From Odontocerum albicorne (taxonomy: Eukaryota; Arthropoda; Insecta; Trichoptera; Odontoceridae), in assembly GCA_949825065.1 (NCBI GenBank), contig OX463849.1:41351234-41415233 (forward strand): DNA of 64,000 bases, written 5' to 3'. The notes under the pieces are model-generated. The model was not told where the DNA came from and ran no database searches. It worked only from the letters and a program-made list of their open reading frames with translations. Shown here piece after piece: positions 56,497 through 64,000 of this stretch. Both the position numbers and the translations under genes were made by a program. The first letter of the stretch is position 1. Every line of letters begins with the position of its first letter.

Positions 56497-56708
56497 TCGT
56501 ATAAATATATTTAATTTGCAATGCTGACGATGCCACACTTATGTTTAAACCTGAAAAAGTTTTACCTTGGATCATCGAAATATATAATACGTAGTAAGGT
56601 CTAAATATTTAATTTGCAATGCTGACGATGCCACACTTATGTTTATACCTGATTTTTTTTTACCTTGGATCATCGTAATATAATATATTATATAATACGT
56701 AGTAAGGT
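56497..56708. repeat. Direct duplication of about 104 bp
   Basis: Two copies share atttaatttgcaatgctgac, gatgccacacttatgttta, ttaccttggatcatcg and atacgtagtaaggtc. The second has a longer T-run and an added ATAT stretch. Confidence 0.9.
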
Positions 56709-56919
56709 CCAAAAGTTTCCGTCCGAAGGATATAAAAAAAAAAGTGTTAGAATGACACAAAAAAAATGTTTACAGTGCTTTTTTTTAGAATTATGAATTA
56801 ATTTATCAATACCACTTAAAAATATAGTTAAGCTTTGTTCTCAAAAAGAAGTAACACTGCGGAAGAAGTGTTCCATAAATTTCGGGATTATTCCATCAAC
56901 ATGTAAAATTAGAACGAAT
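56709..56919. other. Spacer
   Basis: Nothing recognised. Confidence 0.4.
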
Positions 56920-57179
56920 AAATGAAGAAAAAAATAACAAAACACATATAATCTGCAAATGTTAGTGGAATTTGTGATAGAGAAAGACTAAAGAAAGTTT
57001 GGTTGAAACAAGTGGATAATATTTTGAAAGAAGGAAATCTAAACTCAGATAAATTGTAGGAGTTGCATGAAAATGTGTATGGATGTAGAGGAGGCGAAAT
57101 ATGTATGTTGCGATATGTTCTGGTGCTCTGTCCTCCCTACTTACACCGAAAGGGAAACGGCGTGATGGAATATACTCGT
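56920..57179 (+). mobile_element. LINE-E relic
   Basis: Plus-strand pieces: ANVSGICDRERL, KVWLKQVDNILKEGNLNS and RR-like, then the VCCDMFWCSVLPTYTE-like end. It matches the terminal ORF block of the other LINE-E copies. Confidence 0.65.
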
Positions 57180-57775
57180 ATTTATTTATTTATTTTTTTA
57201 AAACAGGCTTAGCCCAATTACATTGAAAAATACAAGACATTAAAAAAGAAGAAAAATTACAGGGAAAATTTTTTAAATTATATAAAATAAAAAATAATGC
57301 ATATGTATACAAACGAGTATTTACACACAAACGTATGTTACATATATATTCAGTCACTTAAGTATGTTGATGAGTGCTTTCTAACGCGCTTAATCTAAGA
57401 AGAAAATTTACTTTTGCTTTTGGTAATGTGATATGAAATATGTCAATATCCGAAGCAGTCCCGTTAAGAAGAGTTAAGGCCCTTCCAACAGGCATAGCGG
57501 CTGGAAGACCCGTTCTTGCGTATGTTATTGAGAACAGTTCCTGCCGGCGCAGTCTAGTGTAATTGTTAGGAACATTTAACGCTAATCTTTGTAGTAATGC
57601 TGGACAGCTCACAACTCCTCGAACGAGTTTGACAACGTATACCAAGAGACGCAGATCTCTTCTTACGCTCAAGGAGTTATACCCGAGCATGCCCAGCAGA
57701 AACTGCGTAGGATATAGCCACGGATAGACACCAAACTCACTCATGTAGAGATATCGTAGATATGTGTATGTACAC
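57180..57775 (-). mobile_element. CR1/jockey-like LINE copy 2 (young, 5' truncated)
   Basis: The minus strand from about 57765 reads YLRYLYMSEFGVYPWLYPTQ and continues in frame to 57358, nearly identical to the copy at 12005-12838. The 3' UTR and an aaataaataaata tail run down to 57180. The insertion is truncated further into the ORF than the first copy. It shows few changes, which suggests both copies are recent. Confidence 0.85.
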
Positions 57776-57799
57776 GTAATACTCTTCTTGATTTGTACT

Positions 57800-57831
57800 T
57801 TGTTTAGTAAAACACTGTTTATTCCACTTAA
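57800..57831 (-). mobile_element. Penelope-like terminal repeat scrap at the MITE edge
   Basis: The words taaaacactgtttattccac match the left half of the Penelope-like terminal repeat and end exactly at the TTAA that flanks the MITE. Confidence 0.65.
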
Positions 57832-58048
57832 CATTTGCCTCCCTGTGATGGATAGCGAGTGACCAGGACTTATATTTTGTTTGATTATTCGATATTTTAA
57901 TACACAATAAAAGGATTTTTATAGCTAATTACAAAAAAATAACCTAGCAGATTTTGCATAATTTTATTTTAAAATATACATTTTTTACTGGACGCTTAGC
58001 GTCCAGCACCGTGGTTGGCGGATTTTTTTTAGCACAGTAAGGCAAGTG
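57832..58048. mobile_element. TTAA-flanked MITE (piggyBac-type, family 2, copy 2)
   Basis: It aligns end to end with 21060-21274. TTAA lies at 57828-57831 and 58049-58052. The internal palindrome ggacgcttagcgtcc is intact here. It has no coding frame and is inserted into a Penelope-like repeat. Confidence 0.85.
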
Positions 58049-58206
58049 TTAAAGAACATGCAATGTGATCTAATTATTTTTTTAATATTTAATAATAAAT
58101 CACATTGTTATTTCCTCTGATGACGAGGTTAAACCCTGAAATCAGTAGATTTATACCGTTATATTAAGAATAAAAAAATAATTAGATCACATTGCATGTT
58201 CTTTAA
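58049..58206 (+). mobile_element. Inverted-repeat unit with CUGAUGA/GAAA hammerhead-like core
   Basis: Perfect 34-36 base arms (ttaaagaacatgcaatgtga... and its complement, 58171-58206) enclose about 85 bases. The inside has CTGATGA (58117-58123), GAAA (58138-58141), stem-III-like cagta...taccg and GTT. The core words and the text 'tgacgaggttaaaccctgaa' parallel the Penelope-like terminal repeat. It is probably a diverged member of that family. Confidence 0.65.
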
Positions 58207-58471
58207 AAATAATAAAGAGTAATGTAGGATCTGCCAATACATTTGCATCTACTATAGTAAAAAAAAAAACAATGTTTGGACTCGATAAAAAAGTAACTGC
58301 AAATTTTCTAGACTTCATACCAGCGATCGTCTCTATCCACAATCAAAACACAGATGCACCAAAAGTCCCTTTTTTATTTCGAAAATTCCCTTTTAGACTA
58401 ACTTTTGATAAAACTTGTACGAGTATGTTATAAATTTAAAAAAAGGTTTGAAAATAATAGTTAATGCGATA
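58207..58471. other. AT-rich spacer
   Basis: Nothing recognised. Confidence 0.45.
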
Positions 58472-58789
58472 TTTTTTTTACATTATGTGTGAAATTATGT
58501 CAGGTAAATGTAAGCCATTATGTTGTACGCAGAAGTACGCTCTTTTCATGAAGTTTTCCATTATCTTTTTTAGTTTTTTTCTGTGATATCAAGGCAATTT
58601 CCGCTCAAATATTCGTTTTCAACTGCTGTAAATGTTGTTGCTTGTTATAATATAATTAAAAGCATTTGAAAATTGTCTTGATATTTAAGAAGGGTAATGG
58701 AAAACTCCATGAAAAGAGCGTACTCCTACGTGCAACACGATGGCTCACATTTTCCTGATTTAATTTTTGTACATAATGTAAAAAAAAAC
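58472..58789. repeat. Foldback element of about 318 bp, imperfect arms
   Basis: The left arm (ttttttttacattatgt, gtacgctcttttcatgaagt) and the right arm (its complement, ctccatgaaaagagcgtact) pair over about 90 bases. The pairing resumes further inside (gatatcaaggcaattt / aaaattgtcttgatat). Mismatches and small indels indicate age. No frame is present. Confidence 0.8.
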
Positions 58790-59099
58790 ACCAAGTAATA
58801 AACTCTTATTTCCAAATTATTTGTTGTATTTATTACATTTCGTTCACAATTTATATCAAAAGTAAGTGTTGAATGGGATTTTTTAATAATAAAGGGACTT
58901 TGGCCGCGCCTGTACCATACAGGCAGAAGTTCTTCATCGAGTAACCGAATTCGAGGATTTGGGGATTATTTTTAATACCGGTCTCACATTTACTAACCTT
59001 TTTTCACAACTGGTATCTGACTGCTACAATTGTCTAGGCTTTATAGTTAAACTTTCTCGAGACTGAGCTCGGGACTCGATTCTCGAGACTGAGCACCGA
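58790..59099. other. Spacer
   Basis: A short direct repeat (ctcgagactgagc, twice near 59057 and 59080). Otherwise unassigned. Confidence 0.4.
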
Positions 59100-59300
59100 T
59101 ATCTTGCGAAATTCGTATTATTATTTTATTCATTCTAAACTGGAATATACCTCGGAACTTTGGACTCCCTATCAAGTAAAATACCGAAATATGCTCAATT
59201 GTTATAACAAATATAAAAAAGTTCCTGAAATATTGATGATATACCATAGAACAGAGTGCAATTATCCAAATATGCACACCATATCAAACTTTTGACCGTA
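59100..59300 (+). mobile_element. CR1/I-like LINE relic, RT thumb
   Basis: The plus frame reads YYYFIHSKLEYTSELWTPYQ, the LYNSLVRSKLEYASV.W.P motif of a non-LTR RT, followed by a decayed remainder. Confidence 0.65.
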
Positions 59301-59357
59301 CGCAATTGATATTAGAGACGCTTAATTTTTATATTCCCGACAATTACGACTATACAA

Positions 59358-60030
59358 GAAATTGTAATTTATTTTTATCAAACACTGTTTATTTCACTTT
59401 TTTGTAACGGTATAACTCTACCGGTTTCAAGGCTTTCACCTCATCTTCAGGGGAGCGCAAACAAGACTAAATGCTGTTCGAACTGGTACCGATATACACG
59501 CTTCAACAGTTGGAGGCTGCGGGATGAGGGAGGCATGGGACAATTTCGGCCAAGAGCGGAGAGATTTTTGGGAAATAACTGTTCAACAGATGTTCGGATC
59601 GGTCTACTGACTTAGAAATTTCTAGGGCCTGTAATCTGTCCAATTTATTTCCGTTACTACTGATATTAAGGATTTGGCATCATCAATAGAAAAAGTATGA
59701 TTTACACGGTGACAATGATTAACCATTTCAGAATAAATTAGAGGATTTGTTAAGGCGGATTTGTGTTCACGAAATCTCTTTTCAAAAGATCTTCCTGTCT
59801 TTCTTATATATTGTAGAAATTATCACAGTCAGCACATAAAAGTTTATACACACCACTGTTGCTAAGTCTATTTTTCCCTTTCCCATTAAATAAGAGTTTC
59901 CGGAGATTAAAATTAGTGTAAAAAGCTGACTTTATGTGACTTGGAATATTTTTGGTTATTTCATATATGTTTTATAGGGTTACCCCGGTAGGGTTATACC
60001 GTCACAAAAAAGTGGAATAAACAGTATTTG
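59358..60030 (-). pseudogene. Penelope-like element fragment with GIY-YIG endonuclease and inverted terminal repeats
   Basis: The minus strand from about 59975 reads NIYEITKNIPSHIKSAFYTN, then SGVYKLLCADCDNFY (the GIY half of a GIY-YIG endonuclease). After a one-base shift near 59815 it continues as IRKTGRSFEKRF, EHKSALTN and VVTEINWTDY. The arrangement and the Cys pair (C..C) before F-Y are typical of Penelope-like elements. The RT domain is missing. The element ends at 59358-59468 in the terminal repeat (minus orientation, with a good hammerhead-like core at 59406-59450), while a partial copy in the opposite orientation lies at 59985-60030. The LTR retrotransposon at 60031 interrupts that copy. 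Confidence 0.85.
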
Positions 60031-61503
60031 TGTCAGGACTTGGGTACGGCCGACCAATTAGTTTATTGTAGTTAAAAATAACCATTAAAAATAGCGAACC
60101 GGGACAGTCAAAGGGAGATCTTGCGTCATTTTCGAGAAGGATTGCTTCCTATTGTTTCAAGCTTAACTGCCTCGAGTGGCTGGCTTTGTCGTCCCGTTTG
60201 TATAGAAATACACGACACTTTATGAGGATCGGCAATTAGTGTTCCGTCTTACGATCTGATTTATTGCAGTCACAGATAACTATTGTTACTAAGAAAAGAA
60301 ATAAAACTTTGCGCAAGATATATTTCAGAGGGTGTATGCGCTTTTATGACCGCGATTGTTATGCGAGAAAGAAAAAAGGGGTCAAAAAATTTCTCTTCTC
60401 CTTTCTAAAGAAATACGTCGCGCTTAATTTATTGCGGACATAGTTAAATATGGATTCAACGGTAAGAAGACAAAAAAAAACACTTCACTCGAGATACATT
60501 TCAAAAGAAGTGACTATTGTCCCTTAAGCAATTTTAAGTGTCGCCTTTAGGGTTACCGGATGTTATACAAAAGGGATTCTCGACTTAATTACGCTGTGAA
60601 AGTTTAAATATACTATTCATTGGCAAAATAACGTCCGGCCGGACAAAAAAGATTTATGATTTTTTTAACGGTCGCGAGCAACTTTCTAAAGAGTTCCAAA
60701 ATGGCGGAGCTTGGGGAGATCCCTTAAATAAAGGAACCGCGATCTCCCCACAATCTTCCTCGCCACGAAGTTATCAAGTCAACATCATTCTCGTCTTGAC
60801 GCTGTTCGCGAACTTGAACAAGCTTTTCTCACATTTGATTGTTCATTCTTATTTGATACAATTTGTCCGGTAAATTCTGGAGGAACTGAGTCGTGTGGGT
60901 GTATTACGGCACGAATTGGCGGTCGCCAACCACTGAGGGAATTTCTTCACATCAGCGGCCCTGTAGTAACAGTATAAGGTCAGAGGGCCATATACGAGTC
61001 GACCTGGTCATACACTTGAAGCGGATCTGGGATAATACATTTTGTCCTGTATTGGAGTAAGATCAACCTTATTTATCCTCTTTTGCTTGTCATTTTATGG
61101 TGATATCTGAGTATTCTAGAGATTGGCGAGATCTAATCTTTGAGAATTGACACATTCCCGCAACGGACTGTTGTGTGATTACCCCTGATAATAAATTACT
61201 TCGACTGCCTGTCCATCTGAAAGGTTAGCGGAGTAGCAGAGAGAAATCTGCCCATTTGATTTTCCTGACGGAGTATCAGCTCGTCAGGATTAAATATATA
61301 ACCTATTAACAGCAAATATGTGTTTCATTATGTATTTATACCTACCCAAGCACTGACGAATGCCTACCTCTTCCCACGACATCTTGAGATCTTATTGAGC
61401 CTTGTTTTACCTATACTGAGCTACCGGAGTAAGAGTCATACATTGTAACATCCAGGCTTTTAGTAATCCAACTTAATTAATTAAAGGGCAAAAAGTCTGA
61501 AAC
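60031..61503 (+). repeat. 5' LTR (about 1.47 kb, right boundary uncertain)
   Basis: It starts TGTCAGGACTTGGG directly at the break in the Penelope-like repeat. The right end must be near the PBS. No CA directly precedes TGGCGCC (the text is gtctgaaac), so the boundary could be as early as about 61490 (agggca). Near 60715-60760 a TATA-like ttaaataaagg precedes gatctccccacaatc, a plausible promoter. An AATAAA-like ataataaatt is near 61190. Confidence 0.65.
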
Positions 61504-61521
61504 TGGCGCCCAACGCGGGGC
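61504..61521 (+). other. Primer-binding site, tRNA-Lys type
   Basis: TGGCGCCCAACGCGGGGC is complementary to the 3' end of insect tRNA-Lys(CUU) with one mismatch (CGC where CGT is expected), including the CCA tail complement TGG. It marks the start of minus-strand DNA synthesis. Confidence 0.85.
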
Positions 61522-61544
61522 CTAGAGGTTCGTCGTCGGGCTTG

Positions 61545-61905
61545 GACGGTATAATTTGTATTTTTATGTTTTTTTTCCTTTCTTTCTTCTTTTGGTACTA
61601 GAATAATTTGTGCATTACTGTATTGTGTACTGTGTATTGGAATTTTATGTTTTTTTTCTTCTTTTTTCATTTTTCGATTTGAATATCTTGTGCATTACTT
61701 TATTGTATACTGTGTATTTGAATTTTATGTTTTTTTTTCTTCTTTTTTTCTTTTTTTGATTTGAATATCTTGTGCATTACTTTATTGTATACTGTGTATT
61801 TGAATTTTATGTTTTCTTCTTTCTTTTCTTCCTTTTTTTTTTTTTTCTTCCGAAATTTTGTGCATTATTGTATCGTATACGGTGTATAATTTTGTTATAT
61901 TATTT
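61545..61905 (+). repeat. Leader tandem repeat, about 80-95 bp units, T-rich
   Basis: Three to four units share ttgtgcattactttattgta, tactgtgtatttgaatttta and a tttttctt-rich run of variable length. Unit lengths vary through the homopolymer runs. It lies in the 5' UTR of the LTR element, before gag. Confidence 0.85.
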
Positions 61906-62742
61906 TGATTAACTGCGTATAACTCGGTAAAGAATCGAAAGCAATTCAGGACCGTTAAAACGACAAAGCATAGGCTTTGTACTTCAGTCAAGTCGGTCGG
62001 GCGGAAATTGATTCGAGTACCGTTTGTTTGGCGGTCATTTTGTGTATAAGTTGAGGATTTTATTTAATAATTAAATAAAATATAATAACCAACTAATAAC
62101 GTGCGGCTGATAAAAGCTGTGCGAGTGTAGGTAGTTATTTTCTAAAATTAGAAAAAATCGAGTTGAGCGTAGTTTTACGAGGAGTATAATCTCGAATTTG
62201 GCCGGTAATCGGATAGGCAGAGCTAGTGGAACGCCATAGTTTCTTGTGATTGGCCGGGTGTTTAGCAGCTGATAGAAGTTCCTTGTTGCATTGGCAAGGA
62301 ATAATTCGTTACGTTTTCTTTCCGGTTGGATAGAGTTAGTGGCGTATTCCGGAGTTTGGATCGCTTTGAAGATTTTTAAATCATCAACAAAAAATAGAAT
62401 ATTTAGAGCACTAAGTTTGCCAACTATAACATTATTCGTTCAGAGCCGTCCGGCTGTTTCGCTAATTAAGTTTGACGAATACTAGCTGTCGTACATCTGG
62501 TCGGCGAGATTAGTAGTAGACCGGTGTTATAATAGCGTGGCCGGGTGATCGAACTTATTGAATTATTCTATTTTAGGCCTTTAAGGTAGAGTTGTTTTCT
62601 TCGATTACATGCGATTGGAATTTCTGGTGAAGGCTATTCCTGAGATTGGGAACGCGTATTAATAACAGCGTGGCCTAGAGTCTTGGGGATTTCTAATCTT
62701 TCAGATAGAACTCTCACCTTGCTAGCTGAGGATAAGTCCACA
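61906..62742 (+). other. Leader of the LTR element, noncoding
   Basis: This stretch between the leader repeat and gag has no long frame. It contains repeated-looking tggccggg/tagcgtggcc words. It probably holds packaging signals by analogy with other elements, but none can be identified here. Confidence 0.5.
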
Positions 62743-63861
62743 ATGAGTCCTATTGACAATATTACGAGTGCAACTAAGGAGAGATTGATTGGGGAATTGA
62801 TGGAAAGGGGAATCACTCCGGGTAACAAACTCCCCAGGTTGCGTCGGCAAGCATGGAGCTACAATCGGGGCCTCGTTCACTCTCCTACAGAAGAGGTTAT
62901 ATTGCCTCAAAGGTCTAAGGCACATGTTAATTTGCGAGGAGCCCCGGAATTTTCTATGGAACTGGTTTCCGGAGCGACAGCCCCTCGTTCGGACTCTTCC
63001 TTGCCATTTACCGGGTCTTGCCCTTCAAGAGACTTGGGAATGTTGCCGTCTCCTAGCACTAGAGGTAATCAATTACCTCCATTAAATATCAATTTTTCAT
63101 CGTGGCCAGTGGATCCGTTTAATGGCTCGGGTAGCGTACGTCAGTTTTTGGTTAGGCTCGAGGAAATAGCACACGCACGTAGGTTCGATGTAGACTCTCT
63201 CTCTCCCGTCCTACCTGAATTTTTGCGCGACAGAGCCCTGACCTTTTTCAGGATTACGTATAGGAACCCTATGAGATGGGCTACATTGAAGGCACATTTT
63301 TTGGAGAGGTTCGAATCTGAGAGTTTTATGATAGATAGAAAGCTGGATATTTGGGCATCCAAGCAGGGTCACGAAGAATCTTCCACCGATTATATCTCCC
63401 GAATTTTGGAGGTAAACAGTACACTGGACTCTGCCTTGACAGAGGTGGAGCTGTTACAGGTGTTCAAGAGAGGGCTTCACGTTAGGTTTAGCTCAGTCCT
63501 TGTCAGTACGCGGCCTGCGTCAGTACGAGAGATGGAAAGAGTATGTGCCTCTTTCGAACAAATGAACAGGAGTGGTGAGGTATCACCCCGGCCGCTGCAG
63601 ATGCAGCCAAGGGTAAGGGCACGTGTGTCATCCGTCTCACAGAAGGTTATCGGTAGAGGGCCGACCTTGTTGAGGTGTTTCTTGTGCAATCTTCCGCATC
63701 ATATTGCCCGCGACTGTCCGCACAAACCACTTATCCAGAAGGAACCGGATAAGTCGCCAAGTAATCGCGTAAGGAGTCGTGCCGAGACTTCTAGACCTTT
63801 TACTTTGCTGACGGATACTTCGCGTCCGCCGCCGAGCTCCTTAATTCCAAAAAACAGATAG
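62743..63861 (+). CDS. gag: Gag polyprotein of the LTR retrotransposon
   Basis: A 372-codon frame from ATG 62743 (context cacaATGa) to TAG 63859-63861. The frame is open for 20 codons upstream but only from TTG, so this ATG is preferred. Residues 10-40 (TKERLIGELMERGITPGNKL) look like a SAP-type motif. Residues about 115-250 hold a retrotransposon Gag capsid core: FSSWPVDPFNG, then WATLKAHFLERF and LLQVFKRGLH. Residues 312-325 form a zinc knuckle C-X2-C-X4-H-X4-C (CFLC...H...C). The C-terminus is basic and Ser/Pro-rich. Gag packages the element RNA into particles. No stop or frameshift is seen, so the copy may be young. The gag stop lies four bases after a slippery heptamer. Confidence 0.9.
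   Translation: MSPIDNITSATKERLIGELMERGITPGNKLPRLRRQAWSYNRGLVHSPTEEVILPQRSKAHVNLRGAPEFSMELVSGATAPRSDSSLPFTGSCPSRDLGMLPSPSTRGNQLPPLNINFSSWPVDPFNGSGSVRQFLVRLEEIAHARRFDVDSLSPVLPEFLRDRALTFFRITYRNPMRWATLKAHFLERFESESFMIDRKLDIWASKQGHEESSTDYISRILEVNSTLDSALTEVELLQVFKRGLHVRFSSVLVSTRPASVREMERVCASFEQMNRSGEVSPRPLQMQPRVRARVSSVSQKVIGRGPTLLRCFLCNLPHHIARDCPHKPLIQKEPDKSPSNRVRSRAETSRPFTLLTDTSRPPPSSLIPKNR
63849..63855 (+). promoter_or_regulatory. -1 ribosomal frameshift heptamer A AAA AAC
   Basis: The heptamer sits in the gag reading frame as A-AAA-AAC (gag codons AAA 63850-63852 and AAC 63853-63855), then AGA and TAG. The -1 frame is open from here to the window end without a stop and enters pol. Heptamer, phase and downstream frame all agree with programmed -1 frameshifting. 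A downstream stimulatory structure was not verified. Confidence 0.8.
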
Positions 63862-64000
63862 GGGACCAACCCGGTCAAGGTAATTCGGAGCTAAGGGGTT
63901 GGTCAAATACAATAGAATTAAGAAATAATAGCCGTAACCTTAGTGCCATAGAAATTTCAAATGCTAGGGATGAGAGACCCTATCTTCATTGTGAAATTCA
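63855..64000 (+). CDS. pol: Pol polyprotein, N-terminal part (partial, -1 frame)
   Basis: In the frame reached by the -1 slip, codons run open from 63855 to the window end. The last readable residues are NARDERPYLHCEI, resembling the start of the aspartic protease domain of gypsy-type elements (RPY-(h)-(x)-(h) before the DTGA motif, which would lie beyond the edge). The catalytic motif itself is not in view, so protease is an inference. Confidence 0.7.

Larger units (their letters stand above)
60031..64000 (+). mobile_element. Ty3/gypsy-type LTR retrotransposon, 5' part (cut by the window edge)
   Basis: Order: LTR 60031 to about 61503, tRNA-Lys-like PBS 61504-61521, long leader with tandem repeats, gag 62743-63861, -1 frameshift heptamer and start of pol. 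It is inserted into a Penelope-like terminal repeat, whose sequence stops at ggaataaacagtatttg just before TGTCAGG. The 3' LTR, pol body and target duplication lie beyond the window. Assignment to Ty3/gypsy rests on the gag type, PBS and gag/pol layout, since no integrase or RT is visible here. Confidence 0.85.

Noticed and set aside
59475..59560. Separate GC-rich gene fragment near the Penelope-like repeat
   Set aside because: Read on the minus strand it continues the C-terminal part of the Penelope-like ORF, so no separate gene is needed.
62683..62742. Gag start at 62683
   Set aside because: The codon there is TTG. The first ATG in frame is at 62743 in a reasonable context, and a eukaryotic element should use ATG.

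Overview
The window looks like a transposon-dense, AT-rich stretch of nuclear DNA from an arthropod, most likely an insect. The grounds are the content: mariner transposases, RTE-, jockey- and CR1/I-like LINE ends, tRNA-derived SINEs, hAT and TTAA-targeting elements, Penelope-like elements and a Ty3/gypsy-type LTR retrotransposon with a tRNA-Lys-like primer site. I found no host protein-coding gene, rRNA or functional tRNA gene. Most open frames are chance frames in AT-rich DNA, frames through tandem repeats whose unit length is a multiple of three, or relics of transposon genes.

Layout. 0-5 kb: a SINE-A copy, a near-perfect 264-bp hairpin, an RTE LINE end, a jockey LINE end, a 75-bp minisatellite and another RTE relic. 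5-12 kb: small tandem repeats, two mariner ends, an LTR-like fragment, a SINE-B copy and several LINE relics. 12-24 kb: a CR1/jockey-like LINE, a 76-bp satellite, SINE and LINE relics, two TTAA-flanked MITEs and a LINE inserted next to SINE-B sequence. 24.7-26.9 kb: sixteen copies of a 135-bp repeat. 28.7-30.1 kb: a 33-bp minisatellite split by a dead mariner. 31-36 kb: a jockey end, 41-bp and 36-bp minisatellites, an internally deleted mariner and LINE relics. 36-41 kb: a two-copy repeat, a candidate regulatory island, a deleted hAT element and a mariner in inverted-dimer form. 43-50 kb: LINE relics including one with the RT FADD motif, a mariner-like element with unrecognised contents and a 228-bp palindrome made of two Penelope-type termini. 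50-60 kb: candidate regulatory patches, a 24-bp satellite, LINE, SINE, MITE and foldback copies, and a Penelope-like GIY-YIG fragment. 60-64 kb: the 5' part of an LTR retrotransposon (LTR, PBS, repeat-bearing leader, intact gag, a -1 frameshift site and the start of pol), cut by the window edge.

How the parts work together. The LTR element is the only unit that reads as potentially coding and recent: its gag frame is open, and a canonical A AAA AAC heptamer sits just before the gag stop so that pol can be read in the -1 frame. SINEs and MITEs would depend on LINE or DNA-transposon enzymes supplied from elsewhere. The most interesting signal is a recurrent terminal repeat of the Penelope-like family that carries hammerhead-ribozyme-like core motifs at several loci, in both orientations and as palindromes. 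One locus also gives a paralogous empty site for a TTAA MITE.

All calls come from reading the sequence by eye. Boundaries of degenerate elements are approximate to about 10-30 bases.
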